A stretch of 64,000 nucleotides of DNA from CAIQPS01 sp963783835 (lineage in GTDB: Bacteria > Actinomycetota > Thermoleophilia > RBG-16-64-13). The translations under genes and the position numbers were made by a program. Shown piece after piece: positions 14,961-24,593 of this stretch; positions within the stretch are counted from its first letter, which is position 1; each line of letters opens with the position of its first letter. Below the pieces are notes generated by a model that ran no database searches, was not told where the DNA came from, and saw only the letters and a list, made by a program, of their open reading frames with translations. The stretch spans positions 310,001-374,000 of the forward strand of contig CAWAOX010000014.1 of NCBI GenBank assembly GCA_963783835.1, given 5' to 3'.

Positions 14961-17876
14961 ATGAGCGATAGCGAGGCCCTGGCACTTATTGACACCCCAG
15001 CGCTGTGTGAGGAGACTGTGCCCATCGGTCGGTTCCTCGGACAGAACTCGCGGGAGATCTTGCTGGTGGCATCCTTCGACGTCATGGATCAACGGGCAAG
15101 GGCGGTGGCGGCGAAGCTCGGCCTGCCGCACCAGGGGTTCGTCCTCAGCCGGCCGCGTCTACGCAAGTTGATAGAGCCTGTCAGAGGTGGCGGGGTGGTC
15201 GGGCTTGTAGCGGGGCCCGGATGCGGCAAGACCGCTTTCATCGTGGACGTACTCCGGTCTACCGAGGGCCGTACCGTCTACCTCTCCCTGGACGAGGGTG
15301 ACCGCGACCCGCTCCGCTTTCTCACCTACCTCACGGCCGGACTGGGGATGCAGACGCTGCGACCGGTGCAGGAGGACCCGGGGCTCTGGTCGGCGGGCGG
15401 GGCGACGGAAGCGGCCGCCATGGACCTCACCGCCGACTTGATGGACTTCATCTCCGCCGACACCGGCCGGACCACGCTGCTCGCGATCGACGATTTCCAT
15501 CTTGTCGATGCGTCTCCCCAGGTGGCCAACACGCTTGGCCTTATCGCCCGCGGGCTGCCTCCTCGCTGGACCATGCTCGTATCCTCGCGGCGCCCACTTC
15601 CGCTCGATCTCGAGGCCGTGCGGCTTGGAGGGCGCTCCGTGGTGTTGCAGGCTCGGGATCTGAGGCTGACCCCTCGAGAGGTGGCAGCGTGGGCGGCCCA
15701 GAACTGGGGCCTTACGCTGGAGCGCTCCGAGGCCAGGTCCCTTTGGCGCCTCAGCGAGGGCTGGCCGGCGGCGCTGGTCTTGCTCGGGCAGCAACTCATA
15801 TCCCACGGCGGGGCCACGCATACGGATCTTGTCGGCATCATGTCGCGTGGCCGCGATCTTCGGGTGTATCTCGAGCGGCACATCCTGTCCGGTCTGGACC
15901 CGCTGACCGCCGACGCCATGCTCACCGGGGCTCTTCTGCCTCGAGTGATCTTTCCCCGCGACGAGGAGTACCTTCCGGGGGGGCCGGGCGAAGCCGAGAT
16001 CGCGTTGGAGCAGTTGGTGGCGCGGGGATTCCTGGTCACCCGGTCGGGCCGGCGCAGCTACACCGTCCACCCGCTTGTCCGGGCGTATGCAGAGCGCCAG
16101 GCTTGGGGAAGCGACGAAGGTGCGGCAGCGATTTCGCGTGCGGCCGCGCATCTAGAAAGGACCGGTGAGTATCACCGGGCGGCCTCCCTCTACCTGCGGG
16201 CCGGGCGCTTCGATGACGCCGCCCGCCCTCTCCGGGCACTTGCCCTCTCGTCTCTGAACGCGGTGGTCGACTTCGCCCACGACGGCTGGGCCGACCTTCT
16301 GCCGGATGATGATGACGCTTCCGCAGGCGCTTGGTTGCTCGTGGCCAAGGCCCGAATGCTCCAGCAGCAGATGAAGTACGGATCGGCGGCTGCTCTATAC
16401 GAGCGCGCGGCCCGTCTCCTGGCAGCCGCCGGAGACAGCGAGGGGCTTCTGCCCGTACTGCTCGGCTCGGTGTTCTGCCTCTTCAATCAAGGGCTGTGGG
16501 AGGAGAGCCTGGCTGTGATGAAGCGGTGTCGGTCGCTGGCCAAGCTTCCCCAGGAAAAGGTCGAGGTCCTCGTAGTGGAGGGGAACATCCTGGTCAGCCT
16601 CTGCCGCTGGGACGAGGCGGTGGAGGACTACGAACGGGCTCTGGCTCTCGCTCCCGCCGTGGGCAAAGAGGCGCTCGCACGGAGGGTCATGCTGCACCGG
16701 TCGCGGCTCTTCTTCACGTTGGGCCACTATCGCCTTGCGCGGCAGTGGGCTGAGAAGTCCGTCGGCCGGGGGGTCGGCGGGAGGACGCCCACTCAGGCCA
16801 TGGCTCTTAATGCCGTGACCACCCTCGCCGCTCTGACCGGCGATTACCAGACCGCCGGGCTCTTCGCCGACGAGTGTCTCGCTCTAGTCCGCTCGCGGGG
16901 CTACACCTTCCTGGAGATACCGGCGCTGCTCAACCAGGCGGCGGTCGCTCAGGGGACGTGGGACTATCACAAAGCGGTCCGGCTCATCAGGGAAGCTCAG
17001 GCGCTGGCTGAGGTGGCCGGCGACAGCGAGGGCAGCTCCCGCACCGAGGACATGTTCGGAGACCTCTCCAGGCGCCACCGCAACGCTCATCGCGCTTTGG
17101 AGCACCACCGTCGAGCGCTCGAGATCGTCGACAAGAGCCGCCTGGCGGCGTCCGAGCGGGTGCGGGCTCTGGCCGGCATGGGGATGGATCTCGTTGTGCT
17201 CGGCCGCCCAGGTGAGGCACAGACCCTTCTCGAGGAGACGGTGCGGCTGAGCCGCCGCTGGAGTCTCAAGAGTTCCCTGGCTCCTGCGCTCCTCTACCTG
17301 GGCTGGCTGCATGCTCTTGCGGGCCGCGAACACGACGCGGCCCGCTCTCTCACCGAAGCCGTGCACATCGCCGAGGAGCACGGGCACGTTCATTTCTTCA
17401 GTCAGGAGGCGAAGGTGGCCGTGCCTATCCTGGCGCTGTGCGATCGGCTGGGAGCAGGGGCTTTCCTGCGCGAGGCGATCATCCCTCTGCTGCCCACCCG
17501 CCTCGCCGCCCACTTCGAGGAACTGGCCAAAGGCAAGACATATCCGACCGACGTTCCCCTCGGTTCGCCCCCGCGCCGCGGCCTTGCGGCGGGACTACCC
17601 GCTCCTTCCGCGGGCGACCAGGTCGACGCGGCCACGCTGGAAGGCATCGAGGCGCTCACTGACCGCGAACGTGAGGTCCTCAAAATGATTTCCCTCGGCA
17701 TGTCGAACAAGCAGATCGGCTCCAAGCTCTACATCTCGGAGAAGACCGTCAAGACCCACGCCAACCACGTCTTCCGAAAACTGGGAGTGGCGAGCAGGCT
17801 ACAGGCTACCCTCGCTTTTCAGAGCTACCAACGCGCCCGCAGGGCGGGGCGCGCGGGGCGTCCCAAGCAGAAGTAG
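14961..17876 (+). CDS. MalT/LAL-type LuxR-family ATPase regulator
   Basis: A 971-residue regulator. An N-terminal NTPase (Walker A GPGCGKT at residues ~85-91; sensor-like TLLAIDDFHLVD) is followed by a winged-helix segment, a long TPR-like helical region (~400-850) and a C-terminal LuxR helix-turn-helix (LTDREREVLKMISLGMSNKQ, then ISEKTVKTHANHVFRKL). This matches MalT/large ATP-binding LuxR (STAND) activators, which oligomerise on a small-molecule signal and ATP. The first ~60 residues form an extra segment before the NTPase. The target is unknown; no adjacent transporter or catabolic operon points to it. It lies between ssb and the nrd operon on the same strand. Confidence 0.9.
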   Translation: MSDSEALALIDTPALCEETVPIGRFLGQNSREILLVASFDVMDQRARAVAAKLGLPHQGFVLSRPRLRKLIEPVRGGGVVGLVAGPGCGKTAFIVDVLRSTEGRTVYLSLDEGDRDPLRFLTYLTAGLGMQTLRPVQEDPGLWSAGGATEAAAMDLTADLMDFISADTGRTTLLAIDDFHLVDASPQVANTLGLIARGLPPRWTMLVSSRRPLPLDLEAVRLGGRSVVLQARDLRLTPREVAAWAAQNWGLTLERSEARSLWRLSEGWPAALVLLGQQLISHGGATHTDLVGIMSRGRDLRVYLERHILSGLDPLTADAMLTGALLPRVIFPRDEEYLPGGPGEAEIALEQLVARGFLVTRSGRRSYTVHPLVRAYAERQAWGSDEGAAAISRAAAHLERTGEYHRAASLYLRAGRFDDAARPLRALALSSLNAVVDFAHDGWADLLPDDDDASAGAWLLVAKARMLQQQMKYGSAAALYERAARLLAAAGDSEGLLPVLLGSVFCLFNQGLWEESLAVMKRCRSLAKLPQEKVEVLVVEGNILVSLCRWDEAVEDYERALALAPAVGKEALARRVMLHRSRLFFTLGHYRLARQWAEKSVGRGVGGRTPTQAMALNAVTTLAALTGDYQTAGLFADECLALVRSRGYTFLEIPALLNQAAVAQGTWDYHKAVRLIREAQALAEVAGDSEGSSRTEDMFGDLSRRHRNAHRALEHHRRALEIVDKSRLAASERVRALAGMGMDLVVLGRPGEAQTLLEETVRLSRRWSLKSSLAPALLYLGWLHALAGREHDAARSLTEAVHIAEEHGHVHFFSQEAKVAVPILALCDRLGAGAFLREAIIPLLPTRLAAHFEELAKGKTYPTDVPLGSPPRRGLAAGLPAPSAGDQVDAATLEGIEALTDREREVLKMISLGMSNKQIGSKLYISEKTVKTHANHVFRKLGVASRLQATLAFQSYQRARRAGRAGRPKQK

Positions 17877-18027
17877 AGCCCGCGTGTTCCCCGGACCCCG
17901 GCCGGGCGGCTCGGCCGGCGGTCGCGTCGCGTCGCGCGCGGGTCACACCCGGACTCCGTCCGCCTTTGGCGTACGGCAGGGGGTATTGGGTGTTTGATTT
18001 TCTAGGCAAATAGCGCCCTTTTCCGCT

Positions 18028-18080
18028 TTGACACCCGCTATATGGGGTGCTAGCATCCCGACTGGCACTATATGTTGTAT
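18028..18080 (+). promoter_or_regulatory. nrdR-nrdJ promoter with two NrdR boxes
   Basis: A strong promoter: TTGACA (18028-18033), 17-bp spacer, TAGCAT (18051-18056). Box 1, ACCCGCTATATGGGGT (18033-18048), fills the spacer. Box 2, GCACTATATGTTGTAT (18065-18080), lies at the predicted start site. Both resemble the NrdR consensus ACACwATATATwGTGT, and their starts are 32 bp apart, the three-turn spacing typical of tandem NrdR boxes. This indicates repression by the downstream NrdR. Confidence 0.85.
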
Positions 18081-18191
18081 AAGGTGCAGGCTGTTGGGGG
18101 ATGGGGCTACCGCGGGGGTCCGTACGCTCCAGGTGCCACGAGGGCCGGCGGTCAGCCGGCAGAGGAAGCCAGAAGAAAGCGGGGAAGGCAG

Positions 18192-18653
18192 TTGAACTGT
18201 CCCTATTGTGGGCATCCCGAAAGCCGGGTGGTCGATTCTCGGGAGACGGAGAGCAAGGAAGCCATCCGCCGGCGCAGGGAGTGCATCGCGTGCGGCCAGC
18301 GTTTCACGACCTACGAACTAATCGAACAGATCCCGATCACCGTCGTCAAGCGGGACGGCTCCACGGAGCTTTTCCATGCCGAGAAACTGCTGCGCGGTCT
18401 CATGCGTGCATGCGCGAAGCGGAACGTGCCGGTGGAGCGTCTCCAGGGAGTGGTGGCCGACATCGAGCGGGAGCTGCGGGACGAATCGGCGTACCAGGTC
18501 TCGTCCGAGCGTGTCGGTAAGATGGCTCTGGAGCGCCTTCAGGCCGTCGATCTCGTGGCTTACATCCGCTTCGCCTCGGTCTATCGCCAGTTCGACAGCA
18601 TCGAGGGGTTCAAGCAAGAATTGGAACAACTCGCGAAAGAGGGGATCAGATGA
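18192..18653 (+). CDS. nrdR: Transcriptional repressor NrdR
   Basis: A 153-residue repressor of ribonucleotide reductase genes. Start TTG at 18192 gives the canonical N-terminus NCPYCGHPESRVVDSR; a zinc ribbon (CPYC ... CIAC) is followed by RRRECIACGQRFTTYE and an ATP-cone (VVKRDGSTELFHAEKLLRGL ...). NrdR senses dATP/ATP loading through this cone and then binds paired NrdR boxes. A GGGGAAGG stretch precedes the TTG. A longer in-frame ATG at 18072 would add 40 unconserved residues and overlap the NrdR box, so it is rejected. The stop overlaps the nrdJ start as ATGA, so the two are coupled and NrdR represses its own operon. Confidence 0.95.
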   Translation: MNCPYCGHPESRVVDSRETESKEAIRRRRECIACGQRFTTYELIEQIPITVVKRDGSTELFHAEKLLRGLMRACAKRNVPVERLQGVVADIERELRDESAYQVSSERVGKMALERLQAVDLVAYIRFASVYRQFDSIEGFKQELEQLAKEGIR

Positions 18654-20932
18654 CCGTTGCCGAGCTTGGAGCCCTTGTGGCCGAGTTGGACAAGAGGCTC
18701 TCCCCCAGCGCCAAGAAGGTGCTCGAGAAGCGGTACCTCAAGCGCACTGCCGAGGGTGTTCCTACCGAGACGCCTGCCGACATGTTCACCCGGGTGGCGG
18801 AGAACATCGCCCAGGCGGACCGGCTCTATCATCCCGAGATTTCGCTCGATCCTGTTGTCGCGGAGTTCTTCGCCGTCATGGCGACGCTCGAGTTCCTGCC
18901 GAACACCCCGACCCTCATGAACGCGGGGCGTGAGCTTCAGCAACTGTCTGCCTGCTTCGTGCTGCCGGTCGACGACAGCATGGAGTCCATCTTCGGGGCG
19001 ATCCGGGATGCGGCGCTGGTGCATCAGTCGGGCGGCGGGACCGGTTTCAGCTTCAGCCGGCTGCGTCCCAAGAACGATCTTGTGAAGTCCACGATGGGTG
19101 TGGCCAGCGGCCCGGTGTCGTTCATGCGCGTGTTCGACATGGCCACCGAGACCATCAAGCAGGGGGGTACCCGGCGGGGCGCCAACATGGGCATCCTGCG
19201 GGTGGACCATCCCGATATCCTCGAGTTCATCCGGGCCAAGGAAGACGAGCACATCCTCAACAACTTCAATATCTCGGTGGGGGTCACCGAGGAGTTCATG
19301 GCGGCGGTACTCACCGGGGGCGACTACGCGCTGCGCAACCCGCGCGGCCACGCCGAGGTGGGCAGGCTGAACGCCCGCGAGGTGTTCGACCTCATCGTCG
19401 ACCTCGCCTGGAAGAACGGGGAGCCCGGCATCGTGTTCCTCGACCGGCTCAACCGCGACAACCCCACGCCCAAGCAGGGCGAGATCGAATCGACAAATCC
19501 TTGCGGAGAGCAGCCTTTATTGCCCTACGAGAGCTGCAACCTCGGATCCATCAATCTAGCCATCATGATCAAGGATGGCGGCATCGATTGGGAGCGGCTG
19601 CGCCGGGTCGCGCGGACGGCGACGCACTTCCTCGACAACGTCATCGACATGAACCGCTACCCGCTCCCCGAGATCGGGACGATGACCAAGAGCAACCGCA
19701 AAGTGGGCCTTGGGGTGATGGGGTGGGCCGACATGCTGGTGGAGCTCGGCATCGGCTACGATAGCGACGACGCCATCCGGCTCGGCCACGAGGTGATGGG
19801 GTTCATCCACGAGGAGGCCATCAAGGCCAGTGAGGACCTGGCGCGCGACCGGGGCGTCTTCCCCAACTGGGACGAAAGCACCTGGGCCGCCAAGGGACGG
19901 CGGGTGCGCAACGCCACCCTCACTACCATCGCGCCGACCGGCACCATCTCCATCATCGCCGGCGTCTCCAGCGGCATCGAGCCGATATTCGCACTCGCTT
20001 TCGTGCGGAATGTCATGGACAACACCGAGCTCGCCGAGGCGCATCCCGCGCTGGAAGAGGTGCTCAAGCGCCGCGAGCTGTACTCGGAAGAGCTGATGAA
20101 GAGCATCGCCGCCGTCGGCGGGCTCCACGACATGGACGTGCCCGAAGATCTCAAGAGGGTGTTCGTCACCGCCCACGACGTGTCACCCGAGTGGCACATC
20201 CACATGCAGGCGGCCTTCCAGGACCACGTCGACAACGCGGTCTCCAAGACGGTGAACTTCTCCTCCACCGCCCGCCCGGAGGATGTCGAGCGCGTCTACC
20301 TCCTGGCCTACGAACTTGGGGTCAAAGGAGTCACCATCTATCGGGACGGCTCTCGCCAGGAGCAGGTGCTCAACATCGGCGAGGTCAAGCGGAAGGGCGC
20401 CGAGAACGGTGAAGGCATGCAGATGGAGCTGGGACCCCAGGGCGCGGCCATCATGCCGGTGCGGCCCAGCCGCTCCCCGGTCCTGCGCGGCGAGACCCGG
20501 GAGAAGGTCACCGGGTGCGGCAGCCTGTACGTCACGGTCAACGAGGACGATTTCGGCCCCCGTGAGGTCTTCGCCAACATGGGCAAGGCCGGCGGCTGCG
20601 CTTCGGCCTCCACGGAGGCCATCGGCCGGCTCATCTCCCTGGCGTTCCGCTACGGGGTGCCGCCCGACAAGATCGTCAAACAGCTCAAGGGCATCCGCTG
20701 CCACGTGCCGCTCGGGTTCGGGCCCAATCAGATCCTCTCCTGCCCGGACGCTATCGGCAAGGCGCTGGCCGACAAGTATCACCTGGCCGCCGGCAACGGG
20801 AGCAAGGCCGTGGGCCAGTTGGAGATGCCGATAGCCTTCGCTCAGGGAGCCTGTCCCGAGTGTGGCGGGGCGATCGAACACGAGGGCGGGTGCATGGTAT
20901 GCCGGTCTTGCGGGTACTCCAAGTGCTCGTAG
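18650..20932 (+). CDS. nrdJ: Adenosylcobalamin-dependent (class II) ribonucleotide reductase
   Basis: A 760-residue cytoplasmic enzyme that reduces ribonucleotides using coenzyme B12, oxygen-independently. Visible hallmarks: FLPNTPTLMNAG and LSACFVLPV (first active-site Cys), SGGGTGFSFSRLRP, STNPCGEQPLLPYESCNLGS (radical Cys and Glu), IAPTGTISIIAG, and GVKGVTIYRDGSR. The region after residue ~610 is the NrdJ C-terminal domain (GCGSLYVTVNED, CHVPLGFG, LSCPDAIGKAL) and ends in a Cys-rich CPECGG ... CRSCGYSKC tail that includes the redox pair or a zinc site. The ATG overlaps the nrdR stop. It is under NrdR control. No class I nrdAB or nrdD occurs in the window. Confidence 0.96.
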   Translation: MTVAELGALVAELDKRLSPSAKKVLEKRYLKRTAEGVPTETPADMFTRVAENIAQADRLYHPEISLDPVVAEFFAVMATLEFLPNTPTLMNAGRELQQLSACFVLPVDDSMESIFGAIRDAALVHQSGGGTGFSFSRLRPKNDLVKSTMGVASGPVSFMRVFDMATETIKQGGTRRGANMGILRVDHPDILEFIRAKEDEHILNNFNISVGVTEEFMAAVLTGGDYALRNPRGHAEVGRLNAREVFDLIVDLAWKNGEPGIVFLDRLNRDNPTPKQGEIESTNPCGEQPLLPYESCNLGSINLAIMIKDGGIDWERLRRVARTATHFLDNVIDMNRYPLPEIGTMTKSNRKVGLGVMGWADMLVELGIGYDSDDAIRLGHEVMGFIHEEAIKASEDLARDRGVFPNWDESTWAAKGRRVRNATLTTIAPTGTISIIAGVSSGIEPIFALAFVRNVMDNTELAEAHPALEEVLKRRELYSEELMKSIAAVGGLHDMDVPEDLKRVFVTAHDVSPEWHIHMQAAFQDHVDNAVSKTVNFSSTARPEDVERVYLLAYELGVKGVTIYRDGSRQEQVLNIGEVKRKGAENGEGMQMELGPQGAAIMPVRPSRSPVLRGETREKVTGCGSLYVTVNEDDFGPREVFANMGKAGGCASASTEAIGRLISLAFRYGVPPDKIVKQLKGIRCHVPLGFGPNQILSCPDAIGKALADKYHLAAGNGSKAVGQLEMPIAFAQGACPECGGAIEHEGGCMVCRSCGYSKCS

Positions 20933-20973
20933 CGCCACAGCCGCTTCACGCCTGACCGGCGACGGGGGTCCGC

Positions 20974-21264
20974 GTGGCCATCTTCATGGACATAGAGCTT
21001 GTCTCCATCCAGGAGGCGGAGCCGCCGATCGCGTTCTCCGTCGCATTCGACGTCATCTACGCGGGCGAGACCTGGTGCCGGTCGGTCGTGGATGTCGATC
21101 AGGCCGGCGCTTCCCGCCTGGGACATGACGAGCAGGCGGTGGTTCGGGCGGCCAGGGCGGTGCTGCTGGACCTCCTGGTGATGGAGCCGGCGCCGGTCTC
21201 TTTCCACGTGCTGCTCGACGCCGAAGGGCCGGCGGTTCTCGCAAAGGGAAGGCCGGGCAGGTAA
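20974..21264 (+). CDS. Small hypothetical protein downstream of nrdJ
   Basis: A 96-residue acidic cytoplasmic protein from GTG 20974 (an in-frame ATG at 20986 is possible). It has a strand-rich start (ELVSIQEAEPPIAFSVAFDV), then AVVRAARAVLLDLLV as a helix and a final strand pair. No recognised family. It lies 41 nt after nrdJ on the same strand and may be part of the nrd operon. The coding character fits, but there is little independent evidence. Confidence 0.45.
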   Translation: MAIFMDIELVSIQEAEPPIAFSVAFDVIYAGETWCRSVVDVDQAGASRLGHDEQAVVRAARAVLLDLLVMEPAPVSFHVLLDAEGPAVLAKGRPGR

Positions 21265-21369
21265 GACGTTCGCGGCCGAGTCTGCTCCTGCGCACCCCCT
21301 CACCCGCGCGCGGTGCTGCCTGCCCCAGCGAAGGCGCCGCCCGCGGGCGCAAGCCGTCGCGGACCGGAC

Positions 21370-22851
21370 CTACTGACCCGCCTCGCCCACCGGTCCCATC
21401 GATTCGGCCATCCTCAACAGGTCCTGCTCGGCCACGGTGTACATCAACGTGTTCGAGAGGAAATAGAGGACGCCGTCCGTTTTCCACCAGATGTGGTCGA
21501 TCTTTCCGCTGGTGCCCACGAGTGTGTAAGTGACCCCGTCGCTCTGAACCTCGATGCCGCCGCTGGCGATCGGTGCCTCAATCCAGGTAGTCGCCGTGAT
21601 CCCCAGATAGAGATCGCTATCCAGGTAACGGTAGACCATGCGCGCGGCAGGCTTGGTCCCACCCCCGACCTTTATGCCGTATGTCCCCTCTCCCTCGGGC
21701 ATCTTGTATGCGTAGGTGAACCCTTCGGGGATGAAACTCGGGGCCTCGAGAACGAACGGGACCTTATCCTGCGCCAAACCCCACATTTCGGAGTCGGGTA
21801 CAGTCGTGGCCGCGGTCGCTGTGGAAGTAGTCGTAAGAAGGTTCTGAGTGTCGGCCGCTGCCAGGAGGAGATCGCCCCCGGTGGCCCCGGTTGTCTGTTC
21901 GCCAGGGGGAGTCAAGTGAGCGGTCACGGCCTCGGTGAGGGCAGCCTGGTCGGCCACGATCACGGCCTTTCCGTCGATCATCTGCCCGGATCCCGTGATC
22001 ATCGTCTGTCTTATCCGGCTGCCATCGAGCTTGACCAGCCAATAGGCGAGCTTGGTCATTTCGACGGCGCTCAAGTTCGTAGTCGTCGAGTCGAGCCACT
22101 CGCCGATGAGGCTGGGCAGTTTGGTGGGCAGGTCCCACCCCATCGCCTGCTCGCGGATGGCCGCGAGTATCCGTTGCTGGCGCGCCATGCGCCCGAAATC
22201 GGAGTTCTGGTCGAACCGGTAGCGCGCAAACAGAAGCGCGTCTGCGCCGTCGAGCAGTTGGTAGCCCGGGTAAAGATCTATGGGCCGAGGTAGCTTGTCG
22301 TCGTAGCGCCGGTCGACGTCGACGTAGACGCCCCCGAGGGAGTCGATGGTCTCCTCGAACGATTGGAAGCCGGTCTCGAGATACTCGGTGACGTCCACTC
22401 CGAGAACCTGTTTTGTCGTCGCGATCGTGAGCGCGGGTCCCCCCAGATAGTACGCGGCGTTGATCCTGTCTTTGTAGTGGCCGGGAATATCGACATAGAG
22501 GTCTCTGGGCACGGACAGGATCGAGAGGAAGTTGCGATCGCGGTCGACGTGGAGCAGCATGATCACATCCGAACTGCCCGCCCTCTCACCTGGAGCTCCG
22601 CGCGAGTCGCTGCCGAGCAGGATGATGTCCAGCGGGGGATTCGCCGGGTTCGTCGGACCAGACACGAGCGTCGATGGCGGTCTCGTAGCGAGCGCGCTCT
22701 CCGTCGCTGCATCGACCCTGGCATTCGCGCTGTGGACCTTCGCGGAGAACCACCAGTACGAGCTGCCGAAGACCGCGGCCGCCACAACGATGAGGGCGCC
22801 CAGAACGGAAAGGGCGATAAGAAGCCGTCGCTTGGTTTTCGGGCGCGTCAT
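21370..22851 (-). CDS. LytR-CpsA-Psr (LCP) family protein
   Basis: A 493-residue protein. One N-terminal transmembrane helix (residues ~9-32) is followed by the extracytoplasmic LCP domain from ~75: DIILLGSDSRG, SSDVIMLLHVDR, LSVPRDLYVDIPG, INAAYYLGGP, then GVYVDVDRRYDD, LDGADALLFARYR and DFGRMARQQRIL carry the conserved Arg/Asp residues that bind polyprenyl-pyrophosphate. LCP enzymes ligate teichoic acids or wall glycopolymers to peptidoglycan. The last ~160 residues (after TTTSTATAATTVPD) are an additional domain. A functional link to the tagD/tagB genes at 35.6-37.2 kb is plausible. The only ribosome-binding-like GGAGG is unusually far upstream. Confidence 0.93.
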   Translation of the reverse strand: MTRPKTKRRLLIALSVLGALIVVAAAVFGSSYWWFSAKVHSANARVDAATESALATRPPSTLVSGPTNPANPPLDIILLGSDSRGAPGERAGSSDVIMLLHVDRDRNFLSILSVPRDLYVDIPGHYKDRINAAYYLGGPALTIATTKQVLGVDVTEYLETGFQSFEETIDSLGGVYVDVDRRYDDKLPRPIDLYPGYQLLDGADALLFARYRFDQNSDFGRMARQQRILAAIREQAMGWDLPTKLPSLIGEWLDSTTTNLSAVEMTKLAYWLVKLDGSRIRQTMITGSGQMIDGKAVIVADQAALTEAVTAHLTPPGEQTTGATGGDLLLAAADTQNLLTTTSTATAATTVPDSEMWGLAQDKVPFVLEAPSFIPEGFTYAYKMPEGEGTYGIKVGGGTKPAARMVYRYLDSDLYLGITATTWIEAPIASGGIEVQSDGVTYTLVGTSGKIDHIWWKTDGVLYFLSNTLMYTVAEQDLLRMAESMGPVGEAGQ

Positions 22852-23003
22852 GAAAGTGCGATGCCCCTCCAGATCATCGGCCGCTATCCAGTCTTTTAGT
22901 CGACCGCCGCTCAGGCATTGTTCCCGTTAGTCATCATTCCACGCCCCGACGCTGCGGGACGTCGATTGATTGTCGCCGAGTCTGACCACGCGTTGCAGCG
23001 TCT

Positions 23004-23384
23004 CTAACCGGCCACGGCTGGGTGCCGCTCCTGGTAGTCCTTGATCGCCGCCTGGAGTCCGTCGGCCGCCAGGTTGGAGCAGTGCATCTTGGCCGGAGGA
23101 AGTCCGCCAAGGGCCTCGGCCACGGCTTTGTTGGTGATCTCAACGGCCTCATCGAGCTTCTTTCCTTTGGCCATCTCGGTGACCATGCTCGAGGTTGCCA
23201 CGGCGGCGCCGCAGCCGAGGGTCTGAAACTTGATGTCCTCGAGGGTGTCTTCCTTCACCTTGATGGTGATGCGCATCATGTCCCCGCACTGCGGGTTGCC
23301 GACCTCGCCCACGCCGTCGGCGTCTTCGATGACGCCCATGTTGCGCGGGTTGCGGAAGTGTTCCATCACGAGTTCTGAGTACAT
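23004..23384 (-). CDS. iscU: IscU/NifU-like Fe-S cluster scaffold
   Basis: A 126-residue cytoplasmic scaffold with the three cluster-ligating cysteines: NPQCGD (~residue 37), LGCGAA (~63) and MHCSNLA (~106), and the Asp after the first Cys. It lacks the extra NifU C-terminal domain, so it is IscU/NifU-N-type. It starts 1 nt after the cysteine desulfurase stop, giving a sulfur donor/scaffold pair; partners such as IscA or HscAB are not seen. The pair closes a six-gene tight minus-strand run. Confidence 0.94.
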   Translation of the reverse strand: MYSELVMEHFRNPRNMGVIEDADGVGEVGNPQCGDMMRITIKVKEDTLEDIKFQTLGCGAAVATSSMVTEMAKGKKLDEAVEITNKAVAEALGGLPPAKMHCSNLAADGLQAAIKDYQERHPAVAG

Positions 23385-23385
23385 A

Positions 23386-24576
23386 TCAGCTGTCCTTCTG
23401 TTTGCAGACGCAGTTGGTGCACCAGATGGGCGACATCTCCCGGAGTCTCGCGACTATCGGAGGGAAGACCTCGATGAAGTGGTCGATGTGCTCGGCGGTA
23501 GTGCTCCGCCCGAGCGTGACCCGCAGCGAGCCGTGGGCCAGTTCCTGGGGGATACCGAGGGCCAGCAGCACGTGGCTCGGTTCGAGCGATCCCGTGGTGC
23601 AGGCCGATCCCGACGACACGCAGATGCCCTCCATGTCGAGCATCAGGATCATCGACTCGCCCTCGATGCCGTCGAGTCGCACGTTCAGGTTGTTGGGGAG
23701 GCGGTGTTCCATACTGCCGTTCACGTAGATCGCATCGATGCTGTTGCTGAGACCCGCCCACAGCCGGTCGCGCAACTCCGCCTCCCGGGCCGCGTCTTCG
23801 GTCATGCGTTGGCGGCAGAGCTCGAGGGCCTTGGCCATGCCGACGATGCCCGGCACGTTCAGCGTCCCCGCCCGGCGGCCGCGCTCCTGGGCGCCACCAT
23901 GGAAGAGCGGGGTGATCCGCGCGCGCTTGCGCATGTACATCAAGCCGACGCCCTTGGGGCCGTAGAACTTGTGAGCGCTCATCGAGAGCATGTCGAGCCC
24001 CAGTTCGTTGACGTCCAGCGGCATCTTGCCGGCGGTCTGGACCACATCGCTGTGTAAGAGGATACCGGCCTCGCGGGTGATCTTGCCGATCTCCGCGATG
24101 GGCTCGATGGTGCCCACCTCGTTGTTGCCGTGCATGATGGAGACCAGGATGGTGTCGGGGCGGATCGCCTTGCGCACGTCCTCCGGATCCACCCGACCTC
24201 CGCTATCGACAGGCACTCGGGTGACCTCGCACCCGCGCTTCTCCAGGTATTCCATCGTTTCGAGGATCGCGTGGTGCTCGATGGTCGAGGTGATGAGGTG
24301 GCGGCCCTTCTTCTGCAGGGCGTCCGCAGACCCCGCGATCGCCCAGTTGTCGGATTCGGTGCCGCCGCTGGTGAAGTAGATCTCGTCGGGCTCGGCGCCG
24401 ATGGTAGCGGCTATCGCTTCGCGAGCCTCTTGGATCGCCCCGGCAGCGGTGAGCCCCAGGCTGTAGACAGTGGAGGGGTTGCCGAACTCCTCGCCGAACC
24501 AGGGGAGCATGGCCTCCACGACTTTCGGGTCGGTGGGCGTCGTCGAAGCGTGATCGAGATAGATCGCTTTTTCCAT
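23386..24576 (-). CDS. nifS: Cysteine desulfurase (NifS/IscS-type)
   Basis: A 396-residue PLP enzyme that mobilises sulfur from cysteine for Fe-S assembly. MEKAIYLDHASTTPTDPKVV is the canonical N-terminus; TSGGTESDNWAI, the PLP-binding SAHKFYGPKGVG (Lys) and the active-site loop CVSSGSACTTGSLEPSHVL (Cys) are present. ATG 24576 is preferred over an upstream extension that would run into the ferredoxin gene; AGAGG precedes it. It ends in a Cys-rich tail, WCTNCVCKQKDS, which is unusual. It lies 17 nt after the ferredoxin gene and 1 nt before iscU. Confidence 0.94.
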   Translation of the reverse strand: MEKAIYLDHASTTPTDPKVVEAMLPWFGEEFGNPSTVYSLGLTAAGAIQEAREAIAATIGAEPDEIYFTSGGTESDNWAIAGSADALQKKGRHLITSTIEHHAILETMEYLEKRGCEVTRVPVDSGGRVDPEDVRKAIRPDTILVSIMHGNNEVGTIEPIAEIGKITREAGILLHSDVVQTAGKMPLDVNELGLDMLSMSAHKFYGPKGVGLMYMRKRARITPLFHGGAQERGRRAGTLNVPGIVGMAKALELCRQRMTEDAAREAELRDRLWAGLSNSIDAIYVNGSMEHRLPNNLNVRLDGIEGESMILMLDMEGICVSSGSACTTGSLEPSHVLLALGIPQELAHGSLRVTLGRSTTAEHIDHFIEVFPPIVARLREMSPIWCTNCVCKQKDS

Positions 24577-24593
24577 GAGACCTCTTTGGCTGC

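Noticed and set aside
18072..18191. A 40-residue longer start for NrdR
   Set aside because: It would begin inside the second NrdR box and lacks homology; the zinc ribbon begins right at TTG 18192.
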